Shown: positions 1 through 5,689, counted from the stretch's first letter. The stretch: DNA of 8,924 nucleotides from Clostridia bacterium (GCA_024404125.1 JAKSQL010000034.1:1-8924); one strand, 5' to 3'. Translations and numbers: made by a program. Notes: generated by a model not told the origin, from the sequence alone.

Positions 1-93
1 GGGATTAAAGCCGGACATTTCACCGAACCTGCGTATTTTTGCAAGCAGTATTCGGTAATTTTTAAGATAATCCCGTTTTTGTTCTATATTCAT
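1..93 (-). CDS. Partial small protein, leftward element operon
   Basis: Only the first 31 residues are visible (MNIEQKRDYLKNYRILLAKI, then RRFGEMSGFNP); the gene runs off the left edge. The ATG at 93-91 lies one base beyond the stop codon of the zinc-ribbon gene upstream, and its ribosome binding site AAAGGGGG (107-100, 6 bases from the ATG) sits inside that gene's 3' end, so the two are probably translated from one message. The visible part is a basic, probably helical N-terminus. It loosely resembles the start of small phage transcription-factor-like proteins (sigma-like, RinA/ArpU or DUF1492 type). That likeness is an impression from the opening residues and cannot be confirmed on this fragment. 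Confidence 0.7.
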   Translation of the reverse strand, partial: MNIEQKRDYLKNYRILLAKIRRFGEMSGFNP

Positions 94-94
94 A

Positions 95-370
95 TTATAC
101 CCCCTTTACAAGTTTAGGCAATACCTGTGCCACAAACTGACCGTAACTTAAATTTGTACCGTGACTTTTGTTATATTCCTCTACGTTTCTTACCGTGTGT
201 CCTATAGGGTCCGAAAGCCACTTGCGGCGGCGTATTTGTTCAAGTCGCCAAAGACGTTGTCCGCGCCGGCGGCAGCGCTCGTTACAGTATTCGGTTTTAC
301 CGTCTTTAAGACGTGCGCCGCAACACCTGCAATGAAAAATTTTTTCTTCAAAGTCCTTACTTTTGTACAT
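95..370 (-). CDS. Small zinc-ribbon protein, first gene of leftward element operon
   Basis: A 91-residue basic protein of no family I can name. Near the N-terminus it has C14-x2-C17 and, 11 residues on, C29-x3-C33 (Cys16 also lies in the first knuckle), a probable four-cysteine zinc site. An Arg/Lys-rich stretch follows (about 32-50, with RCRRRGQRLWRLEQIRRRKW), then a WLSDPIGHTVRNVEEYN segment and a C-terminal helix. The basic stretch beside a zinc knuckle suggests nucleic-acid binding, which is inference only. Start: ATG at 370 with GGAGG (385-381) ten bases upstream. It is the first gene after the leftward promoter at 469-497 and is divergent from the repressor gene, the place where phages usually carry an early or cro-type gene. 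It has no visible helix-turn-helix. Confidence 0.75.
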   Translation of the reverse strand: MYKSKDFEEKIFHCRCCGARLKDGKTEYCNERCRRRGQRLWRLEQIRRRKWLSDPIGHTVRNVEEYNKSHGTNLSYGQFVAQVLPKLVKGV

Positions 371-394
371 TGAAATTTATCCTCCGTTTTTTAC

Positions 395-423
395 TTGACT
401 TTTACGAAATTATGTAATATACT
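395..423 (+). promoter_or_regulatory. Predicted rightward sigma-A promoter toward the repressor gene
   Basis: The -35 TTGACT (395-400) and -10 TATACT (418-423) are separated by 17 bp, each hexamer one base from consensus. The spacer is one T plus operator copy O1 (402-417), so repressor bound there would sit between the two hexamers. Expected transcription start is near 430, which gives a leader of about 120 nt before the repressor ATG at 551. A second possible rightward -10, TATAAT (499-504), lies just before operator O4 but lacks a good -35. Confidence 0.7.
402..417. promoter_or_regulatory. Operator-like palindrome O1
   Basis: TTACG-AAATTA-TGTAA, a 16-bp imperfect palindrome (one half-site base differs from the other copies). 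It fills the spacer of the rightward promoter. Probably a binding site for the XRE repressor encoded at 551-880. Confidence 0.75.
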
Positions 424-442
424 ATCATTTGTAAGAGATAAT

Positions 443-458
443 TTACGGCATTTCGTAA
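443..458. promoter_or_regulatory. Operator-like palindrome O2
   Basis: TTACG-GCATTT-CGTAA with perfect 5-bp half-sites. Its centre lies 41 bp from that of O1, about four helical turns. It falls between the two opposing promoters, close to both predicted transcription starts. Confidence 0.78.
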
Positions 459-468
459 CTGCAAGTAC

Positions 469-497
469 ATTATATTACGAATTTCCGTAAATGTCAA
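469..497 (-). promoter_or_regulatory. Consensus leftward sigma-A promoter for the element's divergent operon
   Basis: On the minus strand, TTGACA (497-492), 17 bp, TATAAT (474-469): both hexamers and the spacing match the sigma-A consensus exactly. The spacer consists of operator O3 plus one base. Expected start is near 462, giving a leader of about 90 nt before the zinc-ribbon gene. A promoter this strong would need repression to stay quiet, which fits the operator in its spacer. Confidence 0.85.
475..490. promoter_or_regulatory. Operator-like palindrome O3
   Basis: TTACG-AATTTC-CGTAA with perfect half-sites. It occupies the spacer of the consensus leftward promoter from its -10 edge to one base short of its -35. 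Its centre is 32 bp from that of O2, about three helical turns. Confidence 0.8.
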
Positions 498-505
498 GTA
501 TAATT

Positions 506-521
506 TTACGATTTTTCGTAA
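506..521. promoter_or_regulatory. Operator-like palindrome O4
   Basis: TTACG-ATTTTT-CGTAA with perfect half-sites, centred 31 bp from O3. It lies just upstream of the repressor's ribosome binding site and directly after a TATAAT at 499-504, so it could control a second rightward start or act as a roadblock in the repressor leader. Confidence 0.78.
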
Positions 522-550
522 TTATTTTCAAAAAGGGGATATTTGCTTTC

Positions 551-880
551 ATGAAACCTATTTACGAACGAATTGAAGAGCTATGCCACAAAAGCGGTAC
601 AAACGTAACAAAACTGTGTAGTGCCTGCAATATTCCGAGGGCTTCCCTTTCCGATTATAAAAACGGAAGAACGAAATCTCTTTCTGCCGAAACCCTTTCA
701 AAGATAGCCGATTATTTCGGTGTATCGGTAGATTACCTTTACGGCAAGAATGATATTAACCAAGAGGAAATTGCTAAGGTAGCCCTTTTCGGAGGCAACA
801 CAGACGTTACCGACTCTATGTGGGAAGAAGTAAAACGGTTTGTTGACTACGTTAAGGAGAGAGAGAATGGAACTAAATAA
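551..880 (+). CDS. XRE-family transcriptional repressor (phage or element immunity type)
   Basis: A 109-residue regulator with an N-terminal HTH_3/XRE domain at about residues 5-65. The turn region NVTKLCSACNIPRASLSDYK (18-37) gives helices 2 and 3, followed by the family signature LSKIADYFGVSVDYLYGK (49-66). The C-terminal tail contains VTDSMWEEVKRFVDYVKE (86-103), a segment I recall from short repressors of Firmicute prophages and probably a dimerisation helix. Start: the ATG at 551 follows AAGGGG (533-538) at a slightly long 12-base spacing. An in-frame ATG at 491 would put coding sequence across operator O4 and is less likely. By analogy with ImmR of ICEBs1 it should bind the four palindromes at 402-521, control both promoters and be inactivated by the peptidase encoded next door. 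The upstream leader and operators make autoregulation likely. Confidence 0.92.
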   Translation: MKPIYERIEELCHKSGTNVTKLCSACNIPRASLSDYKNGRTKSLSAETLSKIADYFGVSVDYLYGKNDINQEEIAKVALFGGNTDVTDSMWEEVKRFVDYVKERENGTK

Positions 881-1265
881 ATTATACGGCATCGCGCAGC
901 GCGAGGGAGTAAGCGTAGACCGTTACCGCCTGCCCGAAAACGTTTCGGTTTCTGCTAAATGCGGGGACAAGCTATACGTGGGTATTGATAACGGTGTTTC
1001 GGGTGCTGACGAAAAGGTGTGTCTTGCACACGAACTCGGTCACTGTTTAACCTTAAGTTTTTACAACATTTATTCTCCGCTTGATATAAGGGGAAAGCAC
1101 GAAAGAAAAGCGGATAATTGGGCGATTAAAAAACTTATACCCAAAACACGTTATAAAAACGCGATACGTTCGGGGTATGACAGTGTATATCTTTTATCGG
1201 AATATTTCGGTGTTACCGCCGATTTTATGCAAAAAGCCATTGACTATTACCAAAAAGCGATATAA
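867..1265 (+). CDS. ImmA/IrrE-family metallopeptidase (peptidase M78)
   Basis: A 132-residue protein with the zinc-peptidase motif HELGH (55-59) and a downstream glutamate in HERKADNWAIKKLIP (E79 is the likely third metal ligand), the arrangement of ImmA/IrrE (DUF955, M78) enzymes. In ICEBs1 and phi105 the homologue cleaves the partner repressor after a DNA-damage or quorum signal, which starts induction. The same job is likely here, because the gene overlaps the repressor gene by 14 bases. Start: the ATG at 867 has AAGGAG (854-859) seven bases upstream; an in-frame ATG at 840 lacks this. The C-terminal part (about 95-132, with YLLSEYFGVTADFMQKAID) is typical of the family. The final codons appear to double as a promoter for the next gene. 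Confidence 0.93.
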   Translation: MELNKLYGIAQREGVSVDRYRLPENVSVSAKCGDKLYVGIDNGVSGADEKVCLAHELGHCLTLSFYNIYSPLDIRGKHERKADNWAIKKLIPKTRYKNAIRSGYDSVYLLSEYFGVTADFMQKAIDYYQKAI

Positions 1266-1268
1266 TAT
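1240..1268 (+). promoter_or_regulatory. Possible manA promoter inside the 3' end of the peptidase gene
   Basis: TTGACT (1240-1245) is followed either by TATAAT (1261-1266, 15-bp spacer) or by TAATAT (1263-1268, 17-bp spacer). Transcription would start near 1273-1275, about 20 nt before the preferred manA ATG. The site overlaps the last codons and stop of the upstream gene. Spacing is not ideal for the perfect -10, so confidence is moderate. Confidence 0.5.
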
Positions 1269-1292
1269 TTTTATCGGGAGATGAATAAATAT

Positions 1293-2249
1293 ATGTATCC
1301 GTTACTTTTAAGTGCACCTGTTAAGGATTATATTTGGGGCGGCAGACGTCTTATAGACGATTTCGGGTTTAAAACCGAAAAGGAAATTGCCGCGGAAGCA
1401 TGGGTACTTTCCTGCCATAAGGATGGCGAAAGCACAGTTAAAAACGGTGCTTTTGCAGGTATGAAATTATCCGAAGTGCTCGAAAAATGGGGTGTAAAAG
1501 GCATCGGCAAGAACGCCGCGGCATTCCCCTATTTCCCGTTGCTTATTAAACTTATTGACGCGAAAGACCGTCTTTCCGTTCAGGTACATCCGAGTGATGA
1601 GTATGCCCTTAAAAACGAAAACGAATACGGGAAAACGGAAATGTGGTACGTTGTGGACTGTGAGGAGGGCGCAAGTCTTATTTACGGTTTTAAGCAAAAC
1701 ATTTCAAAGCAGGAATTTGAAACACGAATACGCAATAACACCTTATCGCAGGTATGTAATTTCGTACCCGTAAAAAAAGGTGATATATTCTTTATCGAAG
1801 CAGGTACTTTGCACGCAATAGGTAAAGGTATACTGATAGCGGAAATTCAACAAAATTCCAATACCACTTACAGAGTGTCCGATTACGGCAGACTCGGTGC
1901 TGACGGCAAGCCGAGACCGTTACATATCCATCAGGCGCTTGACGTTACGAAGACCGCCGTACCCGATATACCCTACGGTGACGTAGGCGAACTGACCCTT
2001 TACCCGTTCGGTCTTGTAAGGAATCTTGCAAAATGTGATTTGTTTACCGCCGATCTTATGACAGTAAACGGAAACGCGGGTATCTGCGAGAAAGACAGTT
2101 TTGTATCCTTACTTGTGTTAGAGGGCAACGCAGTGCTTTCGTATCCGCTTGGCAATATGAGTGTCAAAAAGGGTGACAGTGTACTTGTACCCGCAAATAT
2201 GAGGGTAACCGTAACAGGAAATACAAAAATTATTTGTTCGCATGTTTAA
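1293..2249 (+). CDS. manA: Mannose-6-phosphate isomerase, class I
   Basis: Interconverts mannose 6-phosphate and fructose 6-phosphate in the cytoplasm, feeding mannose into glycolysis or supplying mannose units for glycans. The 318-residue length matches the short Firmicute type (about 315). Counting from this start, the cupin zinc ligands appear as H99 in SVQVHPSDEY, E116 in GKTEMWYV and H174 in GTLHAIG; R194 in TTYRVSDYGR is the conserved active-site arginine. The N-terminal PLLLSAPVKDYIWGG is the family opening. Start choice: GGGAG (1276-1280) touches an ATG at 1281 with no spacing, so the in-frame ATG at 1293 (12 bases from it) is preferred; starting at 1281 would add four residues. It lies 27 bases after the element's peptidase gene with no terminator between, so read-through from the repressor operon is possible besides its own promoter. 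Confidence 0.95.
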   Translation: MYPLLLSAPVKDYIWGGRRLIDDFGFKTEKEIAAEAWVLSCHKDGESTVKNGAFAGMKLSEVLEKWGVKGIGKNAAAFPYFPLLIKLIDAKDRLSVQVHPSDEYALKNENEYGKTEMWYVVDCEEGASLIYGFKQNISKQEFETRIRNNTLSQVCNFVPVKKGDIFFIEAGTLHAIGKGILIAEIQQNSNTTYRVSDYGRLGADGKPRPLHIHQALDVTKTAVPDIPYGDVGELTLYPFGLVRNLAKCDLFTADLMTVNGNAGICEKDSFVSLLVLEGNAVLSYPLGNMSVKKGDSVLVPANMRVTVTGNTKIICSHV

Positions 2250-2254
2250 TGATT

Positions 2255-2287
2255 TAAGGGGCAGTCTAAATTACGGACCGCCCTTTA
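2255..2287 (+). terminator. Weak intrinsic terminator or attenuator between manA and the ATPase gene
   Basis: The arms TAAGGGGC (2255-2262) and GCCCTTTA (2280-2287) pair with one G-U. An A-C mismatch and a further GTC/GAC pairing lie around a nine-base loop. The following TATATTT is not a clean U-tract, so termination is probably partial. The hairpin ends only seven bases before the GGAGG of the ATPase gene. I see no clear promoter between the genes, so some read-through may be required. Confidence 0.5.
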
Positions 2288-2305
2288 TATTTCGGAGGGA
2301 AACTT

Positions 2306-4156
2306 ATGCAAGAGCATAAAACGGATATATTAAAAATTTCTTTAAGCGCAATTTTACTGATAATCTGCGCCGCCGTTACTCATTTTTTTGAATTACCCAT
2401 ATTCCTTACGGTAATACTCTACCTTGTCCCCTATCTTTTGGTAGGTTTAAGTGTGCTTAAAGGTGCCGCAAAAAACATATTAAACGGCGATATATTCGGT
2501 GAGGATTTTTTAATGAGTATCGCTACGATAGGCGCTTTTATAATCGGCGAGTACGCGGAAGCGGTATTTGTTATGCTCTTTTTTGCGGTAGGCGAACTTT
2601 TTGAAGATATTGCTACCGATAAAAGCCGAAATTCCATTTATGAACTGATGGACGTAAGACCCGACTCGGCATATTTAAAACTTGACGGCAACGAGAGAAA
2701 GCGCATAGACTCAAAAGACCTTAAAGTCGGCGATATAGCGGTAGCGTATGCAGGCGAGAAATTTGCCGCGGACGGCATAATAATAAGCGGTAACTCTTTT
2801 GCCGACACCTCCGCGCTTACGGGCGAATCCTTGCCGCAGGAAATAGGCGAAAACAGTGTCGTGTTTTCGGGAACGGTAAATTTAAGCGGGGTTGTTGAAT
2901 ACAAAGTTACCTGCACTTACGAAAATTCCACCGTATCAAAGATATTAAAAGCGGTTGAAAATGCTCCCGATAATAAATCAAAAGCGGATAAATTCATAAC
3001 TAAATTTTCAAAGGTTTATACACCTGTTGTGGTTATTGCGGCGGTATTGCTCGCGGTAGTGCCGTCACTCATTTTCGGGGACTTTTCAAAATGGATTTAT
3101 TCCGCATTATCGTTTTTGGTAGTCTCCTGCCCTTGCGCACTTGTAATTTCGGTACCGCTTTCCTACTTTGGCGGCATCGGTGCGGCATCTAAAAAAGGTA
3201 TACTCATTAAGGGCGCAAATCACCTTGAAACACTCACAAAGGTCAAAACTTTTGTATTTGATAAAACAGGTACACTCACAAACGGCAACTTTGAACTTGA
3301 AGCAATACACCCCGAAAAAATCTCCGAAACAGAACTTTTAAGTTTTGCCGCCGCCGCGGAAAAGAACAGTAATCACCCGATATCGTTATCTATTCTTTCC
3401 GCCGCAAAAAAGTGCAATACCGATATTAAAGCGGCAGAAAACGTTAAGGAAATCGCAGGCAAAGGCATTTCGGCGGTTATTGAAAATAAGCACGTGCTTA
3501 TAGGCAACGAAAAACTTATGAATGATAACGGCATAGATTATCACGAATGCCATAAAAACGGCAGTACTGTGCATATAGCGATAGACGGCGTTTACGAAGG
3601 TCATATAATAATTTCGGATACGTTAAAAGAGAATACCGTAAGTGCACTAAAAGAACTGAAAACTATGGGCATTATGTCCGCTATGTTAACGGGTGACAGT
3701 GAGAAAATCGCCGCAGACGTTGCAAAAAAACTTAATATTGATAAATACTATTCAAAACTTTTACCGCTTGATAAGGTTGAAAAGCTTGAAGAGATTAAGA
3801 AAAGTTCGAGCGGTAAGGTTGCCTTTGTGGGCGACGGCATTAACGATGCGCCGGTACTTAAAATAGCGGATATCGGCATCGCTATGGGCTCGCTTGGCTC
3901 TGATGCCGCTATTGAAGCGGCAGACGTAGTGCTTATGAACGATAATATATCCGCCTTAAAAAGCGCGGTTAAATGCGCAAAACGTACGCAAAAAATAGTG
4001 AAAGAAAACATTACTTTTGCCCTTGCGGTTAAATTTTTCGTGCTTTTACTCTCGGCACTTACGGTGCAAAATATAATGTGGTACGCGGCTTTTGCGGATG
4101 TAGGTGTTATGGTTTTAGCGGTAATAAACGCAACGCGGTCGCTTAAAATGAAATGA
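2306..4156 (+). CDS. cadA: P1B-type heavy-metal-exporting ATPase (Zn/Cd/Pb type)
   Basis: An inner-membrane pump that uses ATP to export divalent soft metals. P-type landmarks appear in order: membrane segments at about 11-28, 30-50, 68-80 and 84-100; actuator TGES (172-175); two membrane segments at about 239-258 and 265-287 holding the metal-site SCPC (274-277); phosphorylated D319 in DKTGTLTNG; the P1B signature HP (357-358); TGD (462-464); GDGINDAP (509-516); and two C-terminal helices. K576 and D598 in those last helices match the residues that mark the Zn/Cd/Pb (P1B-2) group in ZntA. The 616-residue chain starts almost directly with the first helix, so it lacks the N-terminal cysteine metal-binding domain of classical CadA. 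GGAGG (2294-2298) precedes the ATG by seven bases. No ArsR/CmtR-type regulator gene is adjacent. Metal specificity is inferred. Confidence 0.93.
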   Translation: MQEHKTDILKISLSAILLIICAAVTHFFELPIFLTVILYLVPYLLVGLSVLKGAAKNILNGDIFGEDFLMSIATIGAFIIGEYAEAVFVMLFFAVGELFEDIATDKSRNSIYELMDVRPDSAYLKLDGNERKRIDSKDLKVGDIAVAYAGEKFAADGIIISGNSFADTSALTGESLPQEIGENSVVFSGTVNLSGVVEYKVTCTYENSTVSKILKAVENAPDNKSKADKFITKFSKVYTPVVVIAAVLLAVVPSLIFGDFSKWIYSALSFLVVSCPCALVISVPLSYFGGIGAASKKGILIKGANHLETLTKVKTFVFDKTGTLTNGNFELEAIHPEKISETELLSFAAAAEKNSNHPISLSILSAAKKCNTDIKAAENVKEIAGKGISAVIENKHVLIGNEKLMNDNGIDYHECHKNGSTVHIAIDGVYEGHIIISDTLKENTVSALKELKTMGIMSAMLTGDSEKIAADVAKKLNIDKYYSKLLPLDKVEKLEEIKKSSSGKVAFVGDGINDAPVLKIADIGIAMGSLGSDAAIEAADVVLMNDNISALKSAVKCAKRTQKIVKENITFALAVKFFVLLLSALTVQNIMWYAAFADVGVMVLAVINATRSLKMK

Positions 4157-4158
4157 AA

Positions 4159-4192
4159 AATCGGCAGAGACTCAAAAAAGTCTCTGCCGATT
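4159..4192. terminator. Bidirectional intrinsic terminator between cadA and gdhA
   Basis: A perfect 14-bp stem (4159-4172 with 4179-4192) closes a six-base CAAAAA loop. AAATTTTT follows on the plus strand and an A-run precedes it, which becomes a U-run for leftward transcripts. It starts three bases after the cadA stop and ends 15 bases before the gdhA stop, so it serves both convergent genes. Confidence 0.93.
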
Positions 4193-4207
4193 AAATTTTT
4201 ATGAATA

Positions 4208-5560
4208 TCAGTATGCAATACCCTGAGCAATCATAGCATCCGCTACCTTTTCAAAGCCCGCTATGTTAGCGCCTGCAACAAGGTCGCCCTCCATACCGTA
4301 CTTCTTGGCAGCTTCATAAGAATTCTTATAAATGTTTGCCATAATTTGTTTGAGTTTCGCATCAACCTCTTCGGCGGTCCAACCGTAGCGCATTGAGTTC
4401 TGACTCATTTCAAGTCCCGATACTGCAACGCCGCCTGCATTAACTGCCTTTGAGGGTGCTATTACCGCGCCGTTTTCTTTAAGATAAGCCATCGCTTCTG
4501 CGGTGGTAGGCATATTTGCAACCTCAACATAATATTTAACGCCGTTTGCAATTATATTCTTCGCGTCTTCAAGACCTACCTCGTTTTGAGTAGCGCAAGG
4601 CATAATTATATCAACTTTCTGTTCCCAAGGTCTCTTGCCCTCAAAGTACTGAACACCGAATTTATCGGCATACTCTTTAACCTTATCGTGACCCGATGCA
4701 CGCATGGTAAGCATAAAGTTTATTTTTTCTTCGGTATTTATACCGTCTTTATCATAAACGTAACCGTCCGGTCCCGAAATTGTAACTACCTTACCGCCGA
4801 GCTCGGTGATTTTCTTAACAGTACCCCAAGCAACGTTACCAAATCCCGATACCGCAAAGGTCTTACCCTTTACTGTTTCACCGTAGGTTTTAAGCAACTG
4901 CTCAACGTAGTAAACCGCACCGAATCCCGTTGCTTCGGGACGTATAAGCGAGCCGCCGTATGCTATGCCCTTACCGGTAAGAACACCGGTAAACTCGTTA
5001 CGAAGACGTTTATACTGACCGAAAAGATAACCGATTTCTCTTGCACCTACACCGATATCACCGGCAGGAACGTCAGTATCGGCACCGATATGCTTTGAAA
5101 GTTCTGTCATAAAACTCTGGCAGAAGCGCATAATCTCGCCGTCACTCTTACCTCTCGGCTCAAAATCCGAGCCGCCTTTACCGCCGCCCATGGGAAGCCC
5201 CGTAAGACTGTTTTTAAAGGTTTGTTCAAAACCTAAAAATTTCATTATTGAAGCGTTAACTGACGGATGGAAACGAAGTCCGCCCTTATAAGGTCCTATT
5301 GCAGAGTTAAACTGCACACGGTAACCTCTGTTAACGTTTACATTACCGTTATCGTCTACCCAAGAAACGCGGAACGAAATCATACGCTCCGGCTCTACCA
5401 TACGCTCTAAAATGCCGTTCTTTTCGAGTGCGGGATTTTGTGCTACAACCGGCTCTAAAGATTCAAGCACTTCATATACTGCCTGCAAAAATTCTTTTTC
5501 GCCTGCGCTACGCTTTTCGGCATCTGCGTAAACCTTGTTTAAATATTCAGATTTAAACAT
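4208..5560 (-). CDS. gdhA: Glutamate dehydrogenase, hexameric, probably NAD(H)-dependent
   Basis: Interconverts glutamate with 2-oxoglutarate and ammonium in the cytoplasm. The 450 residues equal the length of the Clostridium symbiosum enzyme, which the sequence follows closely from memory. Substrate-site residues: K92 in GPYKGGLRF, K116 in EQTFKNSLT, K128 in GGGKGGSDF and catalytic D168 in PAGDIGVG. The Rossmann motif is VSGFGNVAWG (237-246). After the second strand comes ISGPDGYVYD (261-270), as in the NAD-specific C. symbiosum enzyme, where the equivalents of F240, P264 and D265 disfavour NADP; the NADP enzyme of E. coli has a serine-rich segment there. NAD use, and hence a role in glutamate breakdown or in balancing ammonium, is therefore inferred, though automatic annotation may call it NADP-specific. 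Start: ATG at 5560 with AGGAGG eight bases upstream. It is convergent with cadA and divergent from thrS. Confidence 0.96.
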   Translation of the reverse strand: MFKSEYLNKVYADAEKRSAGEKEFLQAVYEVLESLEPVVAQNPALEKNGILERMVEPERMISFRVSWVDDNGNVNVNRGYRVQFNSAIGPYKGGLRFHPSVNASIMKFLGFEQTFKNSLTGLPMGGGKGGSDFEPRGKSDGEIMRFCQSFMTELSKHIGADTDVPAGDIGVGAREIGYLFGQYKRLRNEFTGVLTGKGIAYGGSLIRPEATGFGAVYYVEQLLKTYGETVKGKTFAVSGFGNVAWGTVKKITELGGKVVTISGPDGYVYDKDGINTEEKINFMLTMRASGHDKVKEYADKFGVQYFEGKRPWEQKVDIIMPCATQNEVGLEDAKNIIANGVKYYVEVANMPTTAEAMAYLKENGAVIAPSKAVNAGGVAVSGLEMSQNSMRYGWTAEEVDAKLKQIMANIYKNSYEAAKKYGMEGDLVAGANIAGFEKVADAMIAQGIAY

Positions 5561-5568
5561 AAATGTTG

Positions 5569-5574
5569 CCTCCT
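5569..5574 (-). promoter_or_regulatory. Ribosome binding site of gdhA
   Basis: AGGAGG on the minus strand (5574-5569), eight bases before the ATG; it fixes the gdhA start and suggests high translation. Confidence 0.85.
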
Positions 5575-5591
5575 AATAAAATTACTAAAAA

Positions 5592-5620
5592 ATAATAACG
5601 GAAAATTTCCGATATGTCAA
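5592..5620 (-). promoter_or_regulatory. gdhA promoter
   Basis: On the minus strand, TTGACA (5620-5615), 17 bp, TATTAT (5597-5592). The -35 is perfect and the -10 one base off. The expected start is near 5585, leaving a leader of about 25 nt. The spacer carries the palindrome listed at 5599-5611. The thrS promoter points the other way about 40 bp upstream. Confidence 0.85.
5599..5611. promoter_or_regulatory. Operator-like palindrome in the gdhA promoter spacer
   Basis: CGGAAA-A-TTTCCG, a perfect 13-bp palindrome around a central A. It lies wholly between the -35 and -10 of the gdhA promoter, where a bound dimer would block RNA polymerase. The cognate regulator is unknown and not encoded in this window. 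The sequence differs from the phage-type operators at 402-521. Confidence 0.5.
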
Positions 5621-5660
5621 TAAAAAAATCAAAAAATACAAAAATTGTAAACTTTTGTGC

Positions 5661-5689
5661 TTGACAAGTGGACAAAACTCGCGTAATAT
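5661..5689 (+). promoter_or_regulatory. thrS (T-box leader) promoter
   Basis: A perfect -35 TTGACA (5661-5666), 17-bp spacer, and -10 TAATAT (5684-5689, four of six consensus bases). Alternatively TATAGT (5687-5692) at a long 20-bp spacing. Transcription would start near 5696, directly before the T-box Stem I. Confidence 0.75.

Noticed and set aside
161..373. Rightward open frame opposite the zinc-ribbon gene
   Set aside because: It mirrors the minus-strand gene, has no ribosome binding site, and its translation lacks domain character.
402..521. The repeated palindromes as a short CRISPR array
   Set aside because: The units are 16 bp palindromes with variable centres and intervals of only 15-25 bp, they overlap promoter elements, and no cas gene is present. 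Operators explain them better.
491..550. An ATG at 491 that would extend the repressor by 20 residues
   Set aside because: It has no ribosome binding site, the added residues are hydrophobic and unlike the family, and the stretch contains operator O4 and the end of the leftward promoter's -35. The ATG at 551 begins a typical XRE N-terminus.
840..866. An ATG at 840 as start of the peptidase gene
   Set aside because: The AAGGAG at 854-859 is seven bases from the ATG at 867. The extra nine residues (MLTTLRRER) read as an out-of-frame copy of the repressor's tail.
3748..4230. 160-codon leftward open frame overlapping the 3' end of the ATPase gene
   Set aside because: It is the antisense of the conserved GDGINDAP region and crosses the bidirectional terminator, so it is a shadow frame.
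4586..5098. 170-codon rightward open frame inside gdhA
   Set aside because: It is antisense to a strongly conserved enzyme with intact motifs, its translation is low-complexity and unfamiliar, and no ribosome binding site or promoter was seen.
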